The notes beneath the pieces are model-generated. The model did no database searches and was not told where the DNA came from. It was given only the letters and a program-made list of their open reading frames with translations. 64,000 bases of DNA from Bacillus sp. FJAT-22090 (lineage in GTDB: Bacteria > Bacillota > Bacilli > Bacillales_A > Planococcaceae), in the NCBI RefSeq assembly GCF_007676755.1, contig NZ_VEBK01000012.1:62001-126000 (forward strand). Reading direction: 5' to 3'. Of the stretch, positions 25,001 to 33,429 are shown piece after piece (the first letter of the stretch is position 1; each line of letters starts with the position of its first letter). Made by a program: the position numbers and the translations under genes.

Positions 25001-25318
25001 TTATTTCTGTGCATCTAAAAATTCAGTTACTTGTTCTGGTGATTTTGCATTTGCACTGTGTAAATGTGCTTTTTTCTCTCCGTTTTGATAAATTAGAAGA
25101 CTAGGAATGCCCATTACTTCATACTTTTCTGCGATCTCTGGCAATTCGTCGCGATTTACCTCATACCAAGTGTACTGATTATACTTTTCAATGATTGGAT
25201 CGATGAACATCTCCATACGACGGCAATCTGGACACCAGCCGGCTTCGAATTTTACTAGTACTTCTTTGTCACCAGAAATAATTTCATTGAACTGCTCTTC
25301 AGTTGTGATTTTTTGCAT
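25001..25318 (-). CDS. thioredoxin-family protein (YtpP-like)
   Basis: 105 residues with a thioredoxin fold: FEAGWCPDCRRMEMF gives the redox pair Cys29/Cys32, and YEVMGIPSLLIYQNGEK contains the cis-proline. The CPDC centre is unlike the CGPC of thioredoxin itself. It probably reduces disulfides or protects thiols in the cytoplasm. The start at 25318 is chosen for GGAGGTATATAAA upstream; the frame stays open further back, but no ribosome site is seen there. Divergent from the fatty-acid operon. Confidence 0.88.
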   Translation of the reverse strand: MQKITTEEQFNEIISGDKEVLVKFEAGWCPDCRRMEMFIDPIIEKYNQYTWYEVNRDELPEIAEKYEVMGIPSLLIYQNGEKKAHLHSANAKSPEQVTEFLDAQK

Positions 25319-25521
25319 TTTATATACCTCCAATAATTTTTTATGTCTAGTCGTGGAAGAATGTTGAACATAGACATTTACACTTTTCTTGTAGTTTACA
25401 CTGTTTTTAAAAGAGGAGAAAGAAAAATGTACTTTTTTATTCATTTTATTATTGCGAAAATTTAAATATTGTTCTAAACTAATAGATATAGAAATTGGTT
25501 TTATTTTTTTTATTTACAAAA

Positions 25522-25539
25522 TGAATGAGTATTCATTCA
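25522..25539. promoter_or_regulatory. FadR-type operator before the beta-oxidation operon
   Basis: TGAATGAGTATTCATTCA is a near-perfect inverted repeat (TGAATGA / TCATTCA, 4-base centre) 21 bases before the fadN start. It matches what is known of the B. subtilis FadR (YsiA) site, at which long-chain acyl-CoA relieves repression. The match in sequence and place is direct; function in this organism is inferred. Confidence 0.85.
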
Positions 25540-25560
25540 AGTTAAAGGGAGGCTTTGCAC

Positions 25561-27945
25561 GTGACATATCAAATAAAAAAAGCGGCAGTTCTTGGTTCGG
25601 GCGTAATGGGTTCGGGAATTGCAGCTCACTTAGCAAATATCGGAATTCCAACATTATTATTAGATATCGTTCCAAAAGAACTGAGCAAAGAGGATGAAGT
25701 AAAAGGGTTAACATTGGAACACCCAGCAGTTCGCAATAAGTTTTCTCAAACGGCATTGCAAAAATTGCTGAAGCAAAAACCGGCACCGCTTACTTCTTCT
25801 AAAAACCTACAATTAATTACTGCAGGCAATTTAGAAGATGATCTAGACAAACTGAAAGAAGTAGACTGGATTATTGAAGTAGTAGTGGAAAATTTAGAAG
25901 TGAAAAAAAACTTATATGAAAAAATAGATGCAGTACGTAAACCTGGAACGATCATTAGTTCAAATACTTCGGGGATTAGTATAAATGCAATGGTAGAAGG
26001 ACGTTCAGAAGACTTTGCTAAACATTTTCTTGGAACGCATTTCTTCAATCCACCACGTTATTTAAAACTTTTAGAAGTAATTCCAGCTACAACAACAGAA
26101 CCAGAAGTGGTCGAGTTTATGAAACAATTTGGAGAGGACGTGCTCGGTAAAGGGGTTGTGTTGGCAAAAGATACACCGAACTTTATCGCTAACCGAATCG
26201 GGACATATGGTTTGCTTGTAACTCTGCGTGAGATGCTGGCGCGTGGATATTCTGTAGGAGAAGTAGATTCAGTTACAGGTCCGCTGATCGGTCGTCCAAA
26301 ATCTGCGACATTCCGTACATTAGATGTGGTGGGGTTAGATACTTTTGCACATGTTGCCAAAAACGTGTATGACCAAACAACTGGAGAGGAACAAAAAGTA
26401 TTCGAGGTACCTGCTTTTATGCAACAAATGCTTGAAAACAAATGGCTTGGTGCAAAAACAGGGCAAGGCTTTTTCTTAAAAGAAGGTAAAGAAATTAAAG
26501 AATTAAATACAGAGACACTTACCTATGAGCCAGTCAAAAAGTTAAAAACTCCGTCCATGGAAATGGCTAAGCAGCAAAAGGGTCTAGCGGCAAAAGTGAA
26601 AACGTTAACTTACGCAAAAGATCGTACTGGTGAATTGCTGTGGAGCATCTTAAGTCCCACACTACTGTACTCCGCAACGCTTGTTGGTGAAATTGCAGAT
26701 GATATAGTATCCATCGACCAAGCGATGAAATGGGGATTCGGTTGGCAACAAGGTCCTTTTGAAATCTGGGATGCAATTGGTGTGAAGGATTCTGTAGAGA
26801 AAATGAAGTCAGATGGTCACGAAGTTCCTTCATTTGCCCTTTCTTTGTTAGCTAAAGGTTTCGAATCCTTCTATAAAGAGGAAGACGGCGACCAGTATTT
26901 CTTCAACGGTGAGGATTATGAAAAAGTTCCGTTAAATGAGAAAGTAATTGATCTAAAAAGATATAAGAAGAAGCATGGTGTGATTAAATCTAATTCTGGT
27001 GCTAGTTTAATAGATCTTGGCGATGGAATTGCGCTCCTTGAATTCCATTCTAAATCCAATGCAATCGGCTTGGATATCATCCAAATGATTAACTTTGCGA
27101 TTGAAGAAGTAGAGAAAAACTTCAAAGGGCTTGTCATCGGTAACCAAGGCAAAAACTTTAGCGTTGGTGCAAATCTTGGCATGATTTTAATGGAAGCGCA
27201 AGATGACAATATTTTTGAATTGGACTTTGTAGTTCGCAGTTTCCAAAATGCGATGATGAAAATCAAATACTCCTCCAAACCGGTAGTAGCTGCTCCGTTC
27301 GGTATGACGCTAGGTGGAGGAGCAGAGGCTTGTTTACCAGCAGCGCATATTCAAGCAACTACTGAAACATATATGGGCTTAGTGGAAGCGGGAGTCGGGC
27401 TAATTCCTGGTGGTGGCGGAAACAAAGAGCTATATATGAAGCATTTAAAGGGTCTACCGAAAGGTGTGCAAGTGGATTATCAATATGTTGCCAATAAAGT
27501 ATTTGAAACAATTGCAATGGCAAAGGTTTCTACTTCGGGCGAAGAAGCTCGTGAAAATAACTTTTTGAATTTTGCAGATGGTATTAGTGTGAATCCAGAT
27601 CATCAATTATATGATGCAAAACAAGTTGCACTGGCACTCGCTGAAAATGGATATAAAGCGCCTCTTCGTGAAAAAGTTCCGGTAACAGGTTCACCTGGAT
27701 ACGCAACATTACTTTTAGGGGCAGAGGGCATGTTCTTGTCTGGCTATATTAGTGAGCACGACTTGAAAATTGCGAAAAAACTTGCGTATGTGTTGGCGGG
27801 CGGAGAAGTTCCATACGGTACTTTAGTAGATGAACAGTATTTACTTAATTTGGAGCGCGAAGCATTTTTAAGTCTCGTGGCAGATCCAAAATCCCAAGCA
27901 AGAATGCAGCATATGTTAGTGAAAGGTAAGCCTCTACGCAACTAA
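25561..27945 (+). CDS. fadN: 3-hydroxyacyl-CoA dehydrogenase/enoyl-CoA hydratase (FadN)
   Basis: 794 residues. N-terminal NAD-binding domain (AAVLGSGVMGSGIAAHLAN), catalytic GTHFFNPPRYLKLLEVI (His of the dehydrogenase), a long linker, and a C-terminal crotonase domain with GMTLGGGAEACLPAAHIQA forming the oxyanion hole. Catalyses hydration and NAD-dependent oxidation in fatty-acid beta-oxidation. GTG 25561 is supported by AAAGGGAGG eight bases upstream. First gene of fadN-fadA-fadE, with the FadR box directly before it. The order of domains (dehydrogenase first) is that of bacillar FadN. Confidence 0.95.
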   Translation: MTYQIKKAAVLGSGVMGSGIAAHLANIGIPTLLLDIVPKELSKEDEVKGLTLEHPAVRNKFSQTALQKLLKQKPAPLTSSKNLQLITAGNLEDDLDKLKEVDWIIEVVVENLEVKKNLYEKIDAVRKPGTIISSNTSGISINAMVEGRSEDFAKHFLGTHFFNPPRYLKLLEVIPATTTEPEVVEFMKQFGEDVLGKGVVLAKDTPNFIANRIGTYGLLVTLREMLARGYSVGEVDSVTGPLIGRPKSATFRTLDVVGLDTFAHVAKNVYDQTTGEEQKVFEVPAFMQQMLENKWLGAKTGQGFFLKEGKEIKELNTETLTYEPVKKLKTPSMEMAKQQKGLAAKVKTLTYAKDRTGELLWSILSPTLLYSATLVGEIADDIVSIDQAMKWGFGWQQGPFEIWDAIGVKDSVEKMKSDGHEVPSFALSLLAKGFESFYKEEDGDQYFFNGEDYEKVPLNEKVIDLKRYKKKHGVIKSNSGASLIDLGDGIALLEFHSKSNAIGLDIIQMINFAIEEVEKNFKGLVIGNQGKNFSVGANLGMILMEAQDDNIFELDFVVRSFQNAMMKIKYSSKPVVAAPFGMTLGGGAEACLPAAHIQATTETYMGLVEAGVGLIPGGGGNKELYMKHLKGLPKGVQVDYQYVANKVFETIAMAKVSTSGEEARENNFLNFADGISVNPDHQLYDAKQVALALAENGYKAPLREKVPVTGSPGYATLLLGAEGMFLSGYISEHDLKIAKKLAYVLAGGEVPYGTLVDEQYLLNLEREAFLSLVADPKSQARMQHMLVKGKPLRN

Positions 27946-27975
27946 GCGTGTGTAGGTGATAAAGGAGGAGAACTT

Positions 27976-29151
27976 ATGCGTGAAGCAGTTATCGTAGCAG
28001 GTGCGAGAACACCAGTTGGCAAAGCGAAAAAAGGATCTTTGGCAACTGTTCGCCCAGATGATTTTGGTGCATTAGTAGTAAGAGAAACGTTAAAAAGAGC
28101 TGGAAATTATGATGGGCCAATAGATGATTTAATACTAGGATGTGCAATGCCAGAAGCAGAACAAGGGATGAATGTCGCTCGTAATATAGGGGCTTTGGCT
28201 GGCCTTCCGGATACAACCCCAGCAATTACAGTGAATCGTTTTTGTTCGTCCGGCTTACAATCGATTGCTTATGCAGCGGAGCGAATTATGCTTGGACATT
28301 CGGAAGCAATTATTGCTGGTGGAGTAGAGTCGATGAGTATGGTTCCCATGATGGGAAATACGATTCGACCAAATGCCCACTTAGCAGAAACTGCCCCGCA
28401 GTATTACATGGGGATGGGACATACAGCTGAACAAGTGGCAAATAAATACGGCGTGAGTCGAGAGGACCAAGATGCGTTTGCCGTTCGATCACATGAATTA
28501 GCTGCAGCGGCTATTGCAGCAGGAAAATTTAATGATGATATTGTACCTGTTGAAGTAGTGAAGCATTTTGTGGATGAAAACAATAAAGCACAAGAGAAAA
28601 AGTTTTTATTTGAAATGGATGAAGGCGTTCGCCAGGGAACAACAATTGAAACGCTGGCAAAATTACGTCCCGCGTTTAATGTTCGCGGATCTGTAACGGC
28701 AGGTAATGCTTCACAAACTTCAGACGGAGCAGGTGCAGTACTTGTGATGGACCGGGAAGTAGCGGAAGCACAAGGATTAAAACCAATCGCTAAATTCCGT
28801 TCGTTCGCAGTCGGTGGAGTTGCACCAGACGTAATGGGAATTGGACCAATCGTAGCTGTACCAAAAGCATTGAAACTTGCAGGTTTATCTATTGAAGATA
28901 TCGACATTTGGGAAATTAATGAAGCGTTCGCTTCTCAATCAATCCAAGTCGTACGTCATTTAGGTATTGACCTTGATAAAGTAAATGTCAATGGTGGAGC
29001 AATTGCTCTTGGTCATCCGCTTGGAGCTACAGGAACGATTTTGACATTAAAAATGATGAGCGAATTAAAAAGACAAGGAAAACAATTTGGTGTTGTAACT
29101 ATGTGTATCGGTGGGGGAATGGGAGCTGCCGGAGTGTTCGAACTACTATAA
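27976..29151 (+). CDS. fadA: acetyl-CoA C-acyltransferase, 3-ketoacyl-CoA thiolase (FadA)
   Basis: 391 residues of the thiolase family: acyl-enzyme Cys90 in NRFCSSGLQSIAYA, then NEAFASQS, GGAIALGHPLGATG (His) and CIGGGMGAAG (second Cys). Releases acetyl-CoA in the last step of each beta-oxidation round. AAAGGAGGAG precedes the ATG. The gene lies 30 bases after fadN and 26 before fadE in one operon under the FadR box. Confidence 0.96.
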   Translation: MREAVIVAGARTPVGKAKKGSLATVRPDDFGALVVRETLKRAGNYDGPIDDLILGCAMPEAEQGMNVARNIGALAGLPDTTPAITVNRFCSSGLQSIAYAAERIMLGHSEAIIAGGVESMSMVPMMGNTIRPNAHLAETAPQYYMGMGHTAEQVANKYGVSREDQDAFAVRSHELAAAAIAAGKFNDDIVPVEVVKHFVDENNKAQEKKFLFEMDEGVRQGTTIETLAKLRPAFNVRGSVTAGNASQTSDGAGAVLVMDREVAEAQGLKPIAKFRSFAVGGVAPDVMGIGPIVAVPKALKLAGLSIEDIDIWEINEAFASQSIQVVRHLGIDLDKVNVNGGAIALGHPLGATGTILTLKMMSELKRQGKQFGVVTMCIGGGMGAAGVFELL

Positions 29152-29177
29152 CCAAACTTATCAAGGGGGAATTTAAC

Positions 29178-30959
29178 ATGACTGAAGTAAAACAAATGAT
29201 TAAAGGTGGAAGCTTTTTAGTAGAAGATATCGAGGCAAGCCGTGTATTTACACCGGAGGATTTCACAGACGAGCAAAAAATGATTGCGAAAACTGCCGAA
29301 GATTATGTAACAAACGAAGTATTACCTGTAGTGGAAAAGCTGGAGCATCATGAGTTTGAGCATTCTGTTCGTTTACTTAAATCTGCTGGAGACTTAGGAT
29401 TACTTGCAGCTGATATTCCAGAAGAATATGGCGGTCTAGCATTAGATAAAGTTTCTTCAGCTTTAATCGCAGAAAAACTATCAGTAGCTGGTGGTTTCTC
29501 TATTACCCACGGGGCACATGTAGGAATTGGGACATTACCAATCGTGCTATTCGGTAATGAAGAGCAAAAACAGAAGTATTTACCGAATTCGGCATCTGGA
29601 GAAAAAATCTCCGCTTATGCTCTAACAGAGCCAGGTTCAGGGTCAGATGCTTTAGGAGCAAAAACTACAGCTAAGTTAAATGCGGAAGGAACTCACTATA
29701 TTTTAAATGGAGAAAAACAATGGATTACAAACGCAGGCTTTGCAGATGTATTTGTTGTTTACGCTAAAGTAGATGGAGACAAATTCTCTGCATTTATCGT
29801 GGAACGCGAATTCCCAGGTGTTTCTGTCGGGGCTGAAGAGAAGAAAATGGGTATTAAATCATCTTCGACTCGTACGCTTATTTTACAAGATGCACAAGTA
29901 CCAGTAGAAAACTTACTTGGAGAAATTGGCCGCGGACATGTGATTGCATTCAATATTTTAAATATCGGTCGTTATAAACTAGGTGTAGGAACGGTTGGTG
30001 GCTCTAAACGTGCGCTTGAGCTAGCAATTTCTTACTCTAATCAACGCCAACAATTTAAAACACCTATCTCTTCTTTTAATTTAACAAAACAAAAATTAGC
30101 TACTATGGCTTCTAAATTGTATGCGACAGAAAGTTTAATCTACCGTACTGTAGGTTATTTTGAAGAGCGTATGAGTCAATTGAGCGCGGATGAACAAAAA
30201 GATGGAAAAGCGATTGCAGCATCTATCGCAGAATATGCAATTGAATGTTCTATTAACAAAGTAGTAGGCTCCGAAGTGTTAGATTACATCGCGGACGAAG
30301 CTGTTCAATTACATGGCGGTTACGGATTCATGCAAGAATACGAAGTGGAGCGCATCTACCGAGACTCTCGTATTAACCGCATTTTCGAAGGTACAAACGA
30401 AATTAACCGTTTAATCGTTCCAGGAACATTCTTGAAAAAAGCGATGAAAGGCGAGCTTCCATTACTTCAAAAAGCACAAAGTCTACAAGAAGAGCTACTA
30501 ATGATGATGCCAGAAGAAGTAAGTGATGAGCCATTAGCTCAAGAAAAAGTACTAGTAGCAAACGCGAAGAAAATTGGTTTACTAGCTGCTGGACTTGCTG
30601 CACAGCGTTTTGGTACAAAACTAGAAGCAGAGCAAGAAGTGCTAGTGAATATTGCGAACATCGCTAATAACTTATTTGCAATGGAATCTGCTGTCCTACG
30701 TACAGAAAAAGCAATCGGTCGTGACGGAGCAGAAAAAGCAAACCAAAAACTCCTTTATACACAAATTTTCTGCCAAGAAGCATTCGATGAAATCGAAAAA
30801 GCAGCAAAAGAAACGCTTATCGCTTCTGTAGAAGGAGATAACTTACGAATGATGATTTCTGCCCTTCGTAAACTTACACGCTACACACCTTACAATGTAA
30901 TCGCTAAAAAACGTGAAGCTTCTGTAAAACTGATCGACGCAGAAAAATATATCGTTTAA
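29178..30959 (+). CDS. fadE: acyl-CoA dehydrogenase (FadE)
   Basis: 593 residues, long for an acyl-CoA dehydrogenase because of a C-terminal extension of about 170 residues, as in VLCAD-type and B. subtilis FadE proteins. It contains YALTEPGSGSDALGAKTTA (FAD/substrate loop), GEKQWITNAGFADVF and YRDSRINRIFEGTNEINR with the catalytic Glu region. First oxidation of acyl-CoA, passing electrons to ETF. ATG 29178 has AAGGGGG upstream; the longer frame back into fadA is ignored. The terminator at 30969 ends the operon. Confidence 0.95.
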   Translation: MTEVKQMIKGGSFLVEDIEASRVFTPEDFTDEQKMIAKTAEDYVTNEVLPVVEKLEHHEFEHSVRLLKSAGDLGLLAADIPEEYGGLALDKVSSALIAEKLSVAGGFSITHGAHVGIGTLPIVLFGNEEQKQKYLPNSASGEKISAYALTEPGSGSDALGAKTTAKLNAEGTHYILNGEKQWITNAGFADVFVVYAKVDGDKFSAFIVEREFPGVSVGAEEKKMGIKSSSTRTLILQDAQVPVENLLGEIGRGHVIAFNILNIGRYKLGVGTVGGSKRALELAISYSNQRQQFKTPISSFNLTKQKLATMASKLYATESLIYRTVGYFEERMSQLSADEQKDGKAIAASIAEYAIECSINKVVGSEVLDYIADEAVQLHGGYGFMQEYEVERIYRDSRINRIFEGTNEINRLIVPGTFLKKAMKGELPLLQKAQSLQEELLMMMPEEVSDEPLAQEKVLVANAKKIGLLAAGLAAQRFGTKLEAEQEVLVNIANIANNLFAMESAVLRTEKAIGRDGAEKANQKLLYTQIFCQEAFDEIEKAAKETLIASVEGDNLRMMISALRKLTRYTPYNVIAKKREASVKLIDAEKYIV

Positions 30960-30968
30960 TGCACAGGA

Positions 30969-30999
30969 AAAGCTGGTCCCATGTGGATCGGCTTTTTTT
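30969..30999 (+). terminator. terminator of the fadNAE operon
   Basis: AAAGCTGGTCC / GGATCGGCTTT, 11 pairs with two G-T, loop of five, followed by TTTTTTTC. Confidence 0.85.
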
Positions 31000-31070
31000 C
31001 TTTTAAAAGAGAAATTTTCCACTCCGTAAAATCAATGTAGCGAGAAAAATATAGATTCTATCATACGGTT

Positions 31071-31265
31071 GATTTCCGTTTCAGGCGGACGCGTTCCGCA
31101 GGGTGAGCGATGAGTCCTCACCTAAGAAATCTAGAATTTGATGACCTATAGAGTGTTTACAAAGGAACGAAGGCTAAGAACGCCACCTCGTGTGGCAACG
31201 CCTTCGTGACCAACATCCTGTTGGCCTCTGCTGGAGTCGCCGCCTTTCACTACTATCAATCATAT
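31071..31265. repeat. long interspersed repeat, copy with an internal insertion
   Basis: Left part GATTTCCGTTTCAGG... to GAGCGATGAG (31071-31113) and right part TGCTGGAGTCGCCGCCTTTC... to TATCAAT match the copy at 51298-51427. Between them lies about 110 bases not found in that copy, including the hairpin cluster at 31168-31224. The ends are imperfect inverted repeats (CAGGCGGACGC / GTCGCCGCCTTTC). Confidence 0.75.
31168..31224. repeat. compact three-hairpin element inside the interspersed repeat
   Basis: CGAAGGC (31168) pairs with GCCTTCG (31200) enclosing GCCAC / GTGGC, and a separate CCAAC / GTTGG stem follows. The perfect stems suggest conserved structure, perhaps a second mobile repeat that inserted into the first. 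Confidence 0.5.
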
Positions 31266-31421
31266 ATGTGGTGTTTCGCAGAACGAAAAATAGAGATGAT
31301 CTTCTCGTATGCTGAGGATTCGATTAAGCGGTGTTTGGATAAATATTATCTTGGTAATCCCTGTTGTATTCATAGTGGAATGATAGCGAATAGTAAGTGT
31401 TTCCTAATAGAGAAGGAGGGG
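31266..31421. other. intergenic stretch, no supported gene
   Basis: An 83-codon frame from 31206 to 31457 crosses repeat, gap and terminator. Its protein (many Cys, no ribosome site) matches nothing familiar. I see no reliable gene here. Confidence 0.4.
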
Positions 31422-31449
31422 TGCGACCGAAATTGTATCTTCGGTCGCA
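31422..31449 (+). terminator. strong hairpin without an obvious upstream gene
   Basis: TGCGACCGAA / TTCGGTCGCA, a perfect 10-bp stem with an 8-base loop, followed by TTTTC. AGAAGGAGGGG precedes it directly. It may end a small RNA or an unrecognised short transcript. Confidence 0.6.
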
Positions 31450-31485
31450 TTTTCTAAGTGTAGGAAAGTGTTGCTTCTTTTCTTT

Positions 31486-31540
31486 CCAAAGCACTTCGAA
31501 AACGTCAAATACAGGTTTTCATCTTAAAGGGTGCTTGTGC
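31486..31540. repeat. 55-base repeat shared with 54130-54184
   Basis: CCAAAGCACTTCGAAAACG through TTAAAGGGTGCTTGTGC matches 54130-54184 at 46 of 55 positions without gaps. The last part contains the TAAAGGGTGCT core seen in the cassette boundaries. Confidence 0.65.
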
Positions 31541-31616
31541 TTTTCTAATAAAAAATTCTGAAAATGCGGTGCGCATTATTTTTTGGTATGATAAAAAGAA
31601 AAAAAGGTGAGATGTC

Positions 31617-31979
31617 ATGACGATTCAGTTTTTCGGGTATTCAAAATGTAGCACATGTAAAAAAGCGAGTAAGTGGTTGAAGGACAATGGCATCGCGTTT
31701 GAGGATAACGATATTGTAGAAAATCCTCCTTCCAAGGAATTAATAAAAGAAATATTGAAGAAAACGGATGTAGATATAAAGAAACTTTTTAATACGAGTG
31801 GCACGAAATATCGAGAGCTACAGTTAAAGGACAAGCTGCCAACTATGACAGAAGAAGAACAAATAGAAACGCTCGTATCTGATGGAATGCTTGTCAAAAG
31901 ACCGCTTGCTTTTGATGGTGAACATGTGACACTCGGTTTCAAGGAAGATGAGTTTGAACATATTTGGACAAACAACTAA
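31617..31979 (+). CDS. yusI: ArsC/Spx-family thiol protein (YusI)
   Basis: 120 residues of the ArsC-like thioredoxin-fold family. The redox motif CSTC is at residues 11-14 (YSKCSTCKKASKWL), followed by NTSGTKYRELQLKDKLPTM and KRPLAFDG, the usual family blocks. Spx proteins bind RNA polymerase; YusI-type proteins are of unknown role and may be reductases. AAAAAGGTGAG precedes the ATG. It lies between fadNAE and gcvH as in B. subtilis. Confidence 0.9.
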   Translation: MTIQFFGYSKCSTCKKASKWLKDNGIAFEDNDIVENPPSKELIKEILKKTDVDIKKLFNTSGTKYRELQLKDKLPTMTEEEQIETLVSDGMLVKRPLAFDGEHVTLGFKEDEFEHIWTNN

Positions 31980-32053
31980 AGTCGCTTGTTTTTACTATAA
32001 AAATATGTGAATATTATAAGTGAATGTATAACTTATTTGAGAGGGGTATAATT

Positions 32054-32434
32054 ATGAGCACACCTAAAGAGTTGAAATACTCAGAAGAACATGAATGGGT
32101 AAAAACTGAGGGCGGAAACGCACGTATCGGTATTACTCATTTTGCACAATCTGAACTTGGAGATATCGTGTTTGTTGAGCTTCCACAAGTTGGAGACGAA
32201 ATTAAAGCAGGAGATCCATTCGGTAGTGTAGAATCAGTAAAAACTGTTTCAGAACTTTATGCTCCTATTAGCGGAAAAGTTGTTGAAGTGAACGGTGAGC
32301 TTGAGGATAGCCCTGAATTTGTAAACGAATCTCCTTATGAAAATGCATGGATGATCGTTGTAGAACCATCTAACACATCAGAAATCGATGAGTTATTGTC
32401 TGCAGATCAATACGAAGAATTAATTGCAGAATAA
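32054..32434 (+). CDS. gcvH: glycine cleavage system H protein
   Basis: 126 residues; the lipoyl-lysine is Lys63 in [16 protein letters not shown]. In bacilli GcvH carries the aminomethyl group of the glycine cleavage system and is also the entry point for octanoylation by LipM, after which LipL moves the chain to the E2 subunits. LipA (49907) then inserts sulfur. ATG 32054 has GAGAGGGG upstream; a longer in-frame start is unsupported. The terminator at 32442 follows directly. Confidence 0.96.
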   Translation: MSTPKELKYSEEHEWVKTEGGNARIGITHFAQSELGDIVFVELPQVGDEIKAGDPFGSVESVKTVSELYAPISGKVVEVNGELEDSPEFVNESPYENAWMIVVEPSNTSEIDELLSADQYEELIAE

Positions 32435-32441
32435 TAATGCA

Positions 32442-32468
32442 AACGCCGGTTAATTGTCGGCGTTTTTT
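32442..32468 (+). terminator. gcvH terminator
   Basis: AACGCCG / CGGCGTT with a 9-base loop and seven T residues. Confidence 0.88.
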
Positions 32469-32510
32469 TCATATACTGATTTAAAGAGTTCTAGTTGGGA
32501 GAGAAGCTAA

Positions 32511-32861
32511 ATGGCTAATGTATTTAGTGAAAAAGTAATTCTCGTCGAGGGAAGGTCGGATAAGCTCCACCTTTTAACACTTCTCGATGAATCTCCAGAA
32601 ATCATTTGTACAAATGGTACTATTTCCAATGTAAAGCTAGAAGAAATCTTAAGTCCGTACGATGGTTTTCCAATCTATGCTTTTTTAGATGCTGACAAAT
32701 CAGGCGAACAAATACGTTCGATTGTAAAAAAAGAATATCCCGAAGCTATCCACTTATACACGAATCCCATGTATTGCGAAGTCGCCAATACCCCTTTCAA
32801 AGTTTTGGCTTCCATACTGAAACGTGTTAATATTAAAGTGAAAAAAGAATTTTTACTTTAG
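32511..32861 (+). CDS. yusF: small TOPRIM-domain protein (YusF)
   Basis: 116 residues, essentially one TOPRIM fold: KVILVEGRSDK holds the conserved Glu and YAFLDADKSGEQIR the Asp-x-Asp metal site. The family includes primase and topoisomerase catalytic domains and the RNase M5 type; the target of YusF is not known to me. A GGGAGAGAAGC site precedes the ATG. The next gene (yusE) starts 12 bases after the stop. Confidence 0.85.
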   Translation: MANVFSEKVILVEGRSDKLHLLTLLDESPEIICTNGTISNVKLEEILSPYDGFPIYAFLDADKSGEQIRSIVKKEYPEAIHLYTNPMYCEVANTPFKVLASILKRVNIKVKKEFLL

Positions 32862-32872
32862 GATGATGCAAT

Positions 32873-33193
32873 GTGAATGAGTGGTCTAAAGAACAATGGG
32901 AACAGTTTAGAAATTCCAAGCAACTTTCCTTGTTTTATTTATATACACCGATGTGCGGTACTTGCAAGGTAGCAAGTAAAATGTTGCATGTCATCAATGA
33001 AATGGTTTCTTATCCAGTGGGCCAAGCAAACATCAATTTTATAGAAAGCCTAGCCATGGAGTATGAAATTGAAAGTGTGCCTTGTCTATTGATTGCAAAA
33101 AGTGGAAAAGTGTATAAAAAAATATATGCGTTTCAATCAGTTCCTTATTTATTAGAAACGATAAAAGGTATTGACGACCAAGTAGTCGTATGA
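32873..33193 (+). CDS. yusE: thioredoxin-like protein (YusE)
   Basis: 106 residues with the redox motif CGTC at 28-31 (LYTPMCGTCKVASK) and EIESVPCLLIAKSG with the cis-proline. A further Cys sits next to that proline (VPC), an uncommon place that could take part in redox chemistry. GTG start with AGGATGATG upstream, close behind yusF. The gene is followed by the SAM riboswitch of the methionine transporter. Confidence 0.88.
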   Translation: MNEWSKEQWEQFRNSKQLSLFYLYTPMCGTCKVASKMLHVINEMVSYPVGQANINFIESLAMEYEIESVPCLLIAKSGKVYKKIYAFQSVPYLLETIKGIDDQVVV

Positions 33194-33234
33194 TAAAATT
33201 CAGTTTATTAAGCTTTAAAAATTTAATAGTGTCG

Positions 33235-33405
33235 CTCTTATTAAGAGAGGTGGAGGGAAGTGCCCTATGAAGCCCGGCAACCGTCATGTAAATGAAATGG
33301 TGCCAAGTCACGCAAAGCAAATGCTTTGGGAAATGAGAGAATGGATGAGTGTTATTAAAATTGACCACTTACTTCCCTTCTGCTCTTTTGCAGAAGGGAT
33401 TTTTT
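33235..33405 (+). promoter_or_regulatory. SAM-I (S-box) riboswitch with terminator, upstream of metN
   Basis: The aptamer core is unmistakable: TTAAGAGAGGTGGAGGGAAG, then GCCCTATGAAGCCCGGCAAC and GGTGCCAAGTC. P1 forms between CTCTTAT (33235-33241) and ATGAGAG (33333-33339). The expression platform ends in CCCTTCTGC / GCAGAAGGG (33375-33398) plus ATTTTTT. High SAM should stabilise the aptamer and cause termination before metN. Confidence 0.96.
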
Positions 33406-33429
33406 AATGAAAGGAAAGGTGAGATTTAC

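Noticed and set aside
31206-31457. 83-codon frame on the + strand
   Set aside because: It runs from one repeat through a gap into a terminator, has no ribosome site and no recognisable protein features.
33349-33429. Upstream start for metN within the riboswitch
   Set aside because: The longer frame overlaps the riboswitch terminator. ATG 33430 has the ribosome site and the normal MetN N-terminus.
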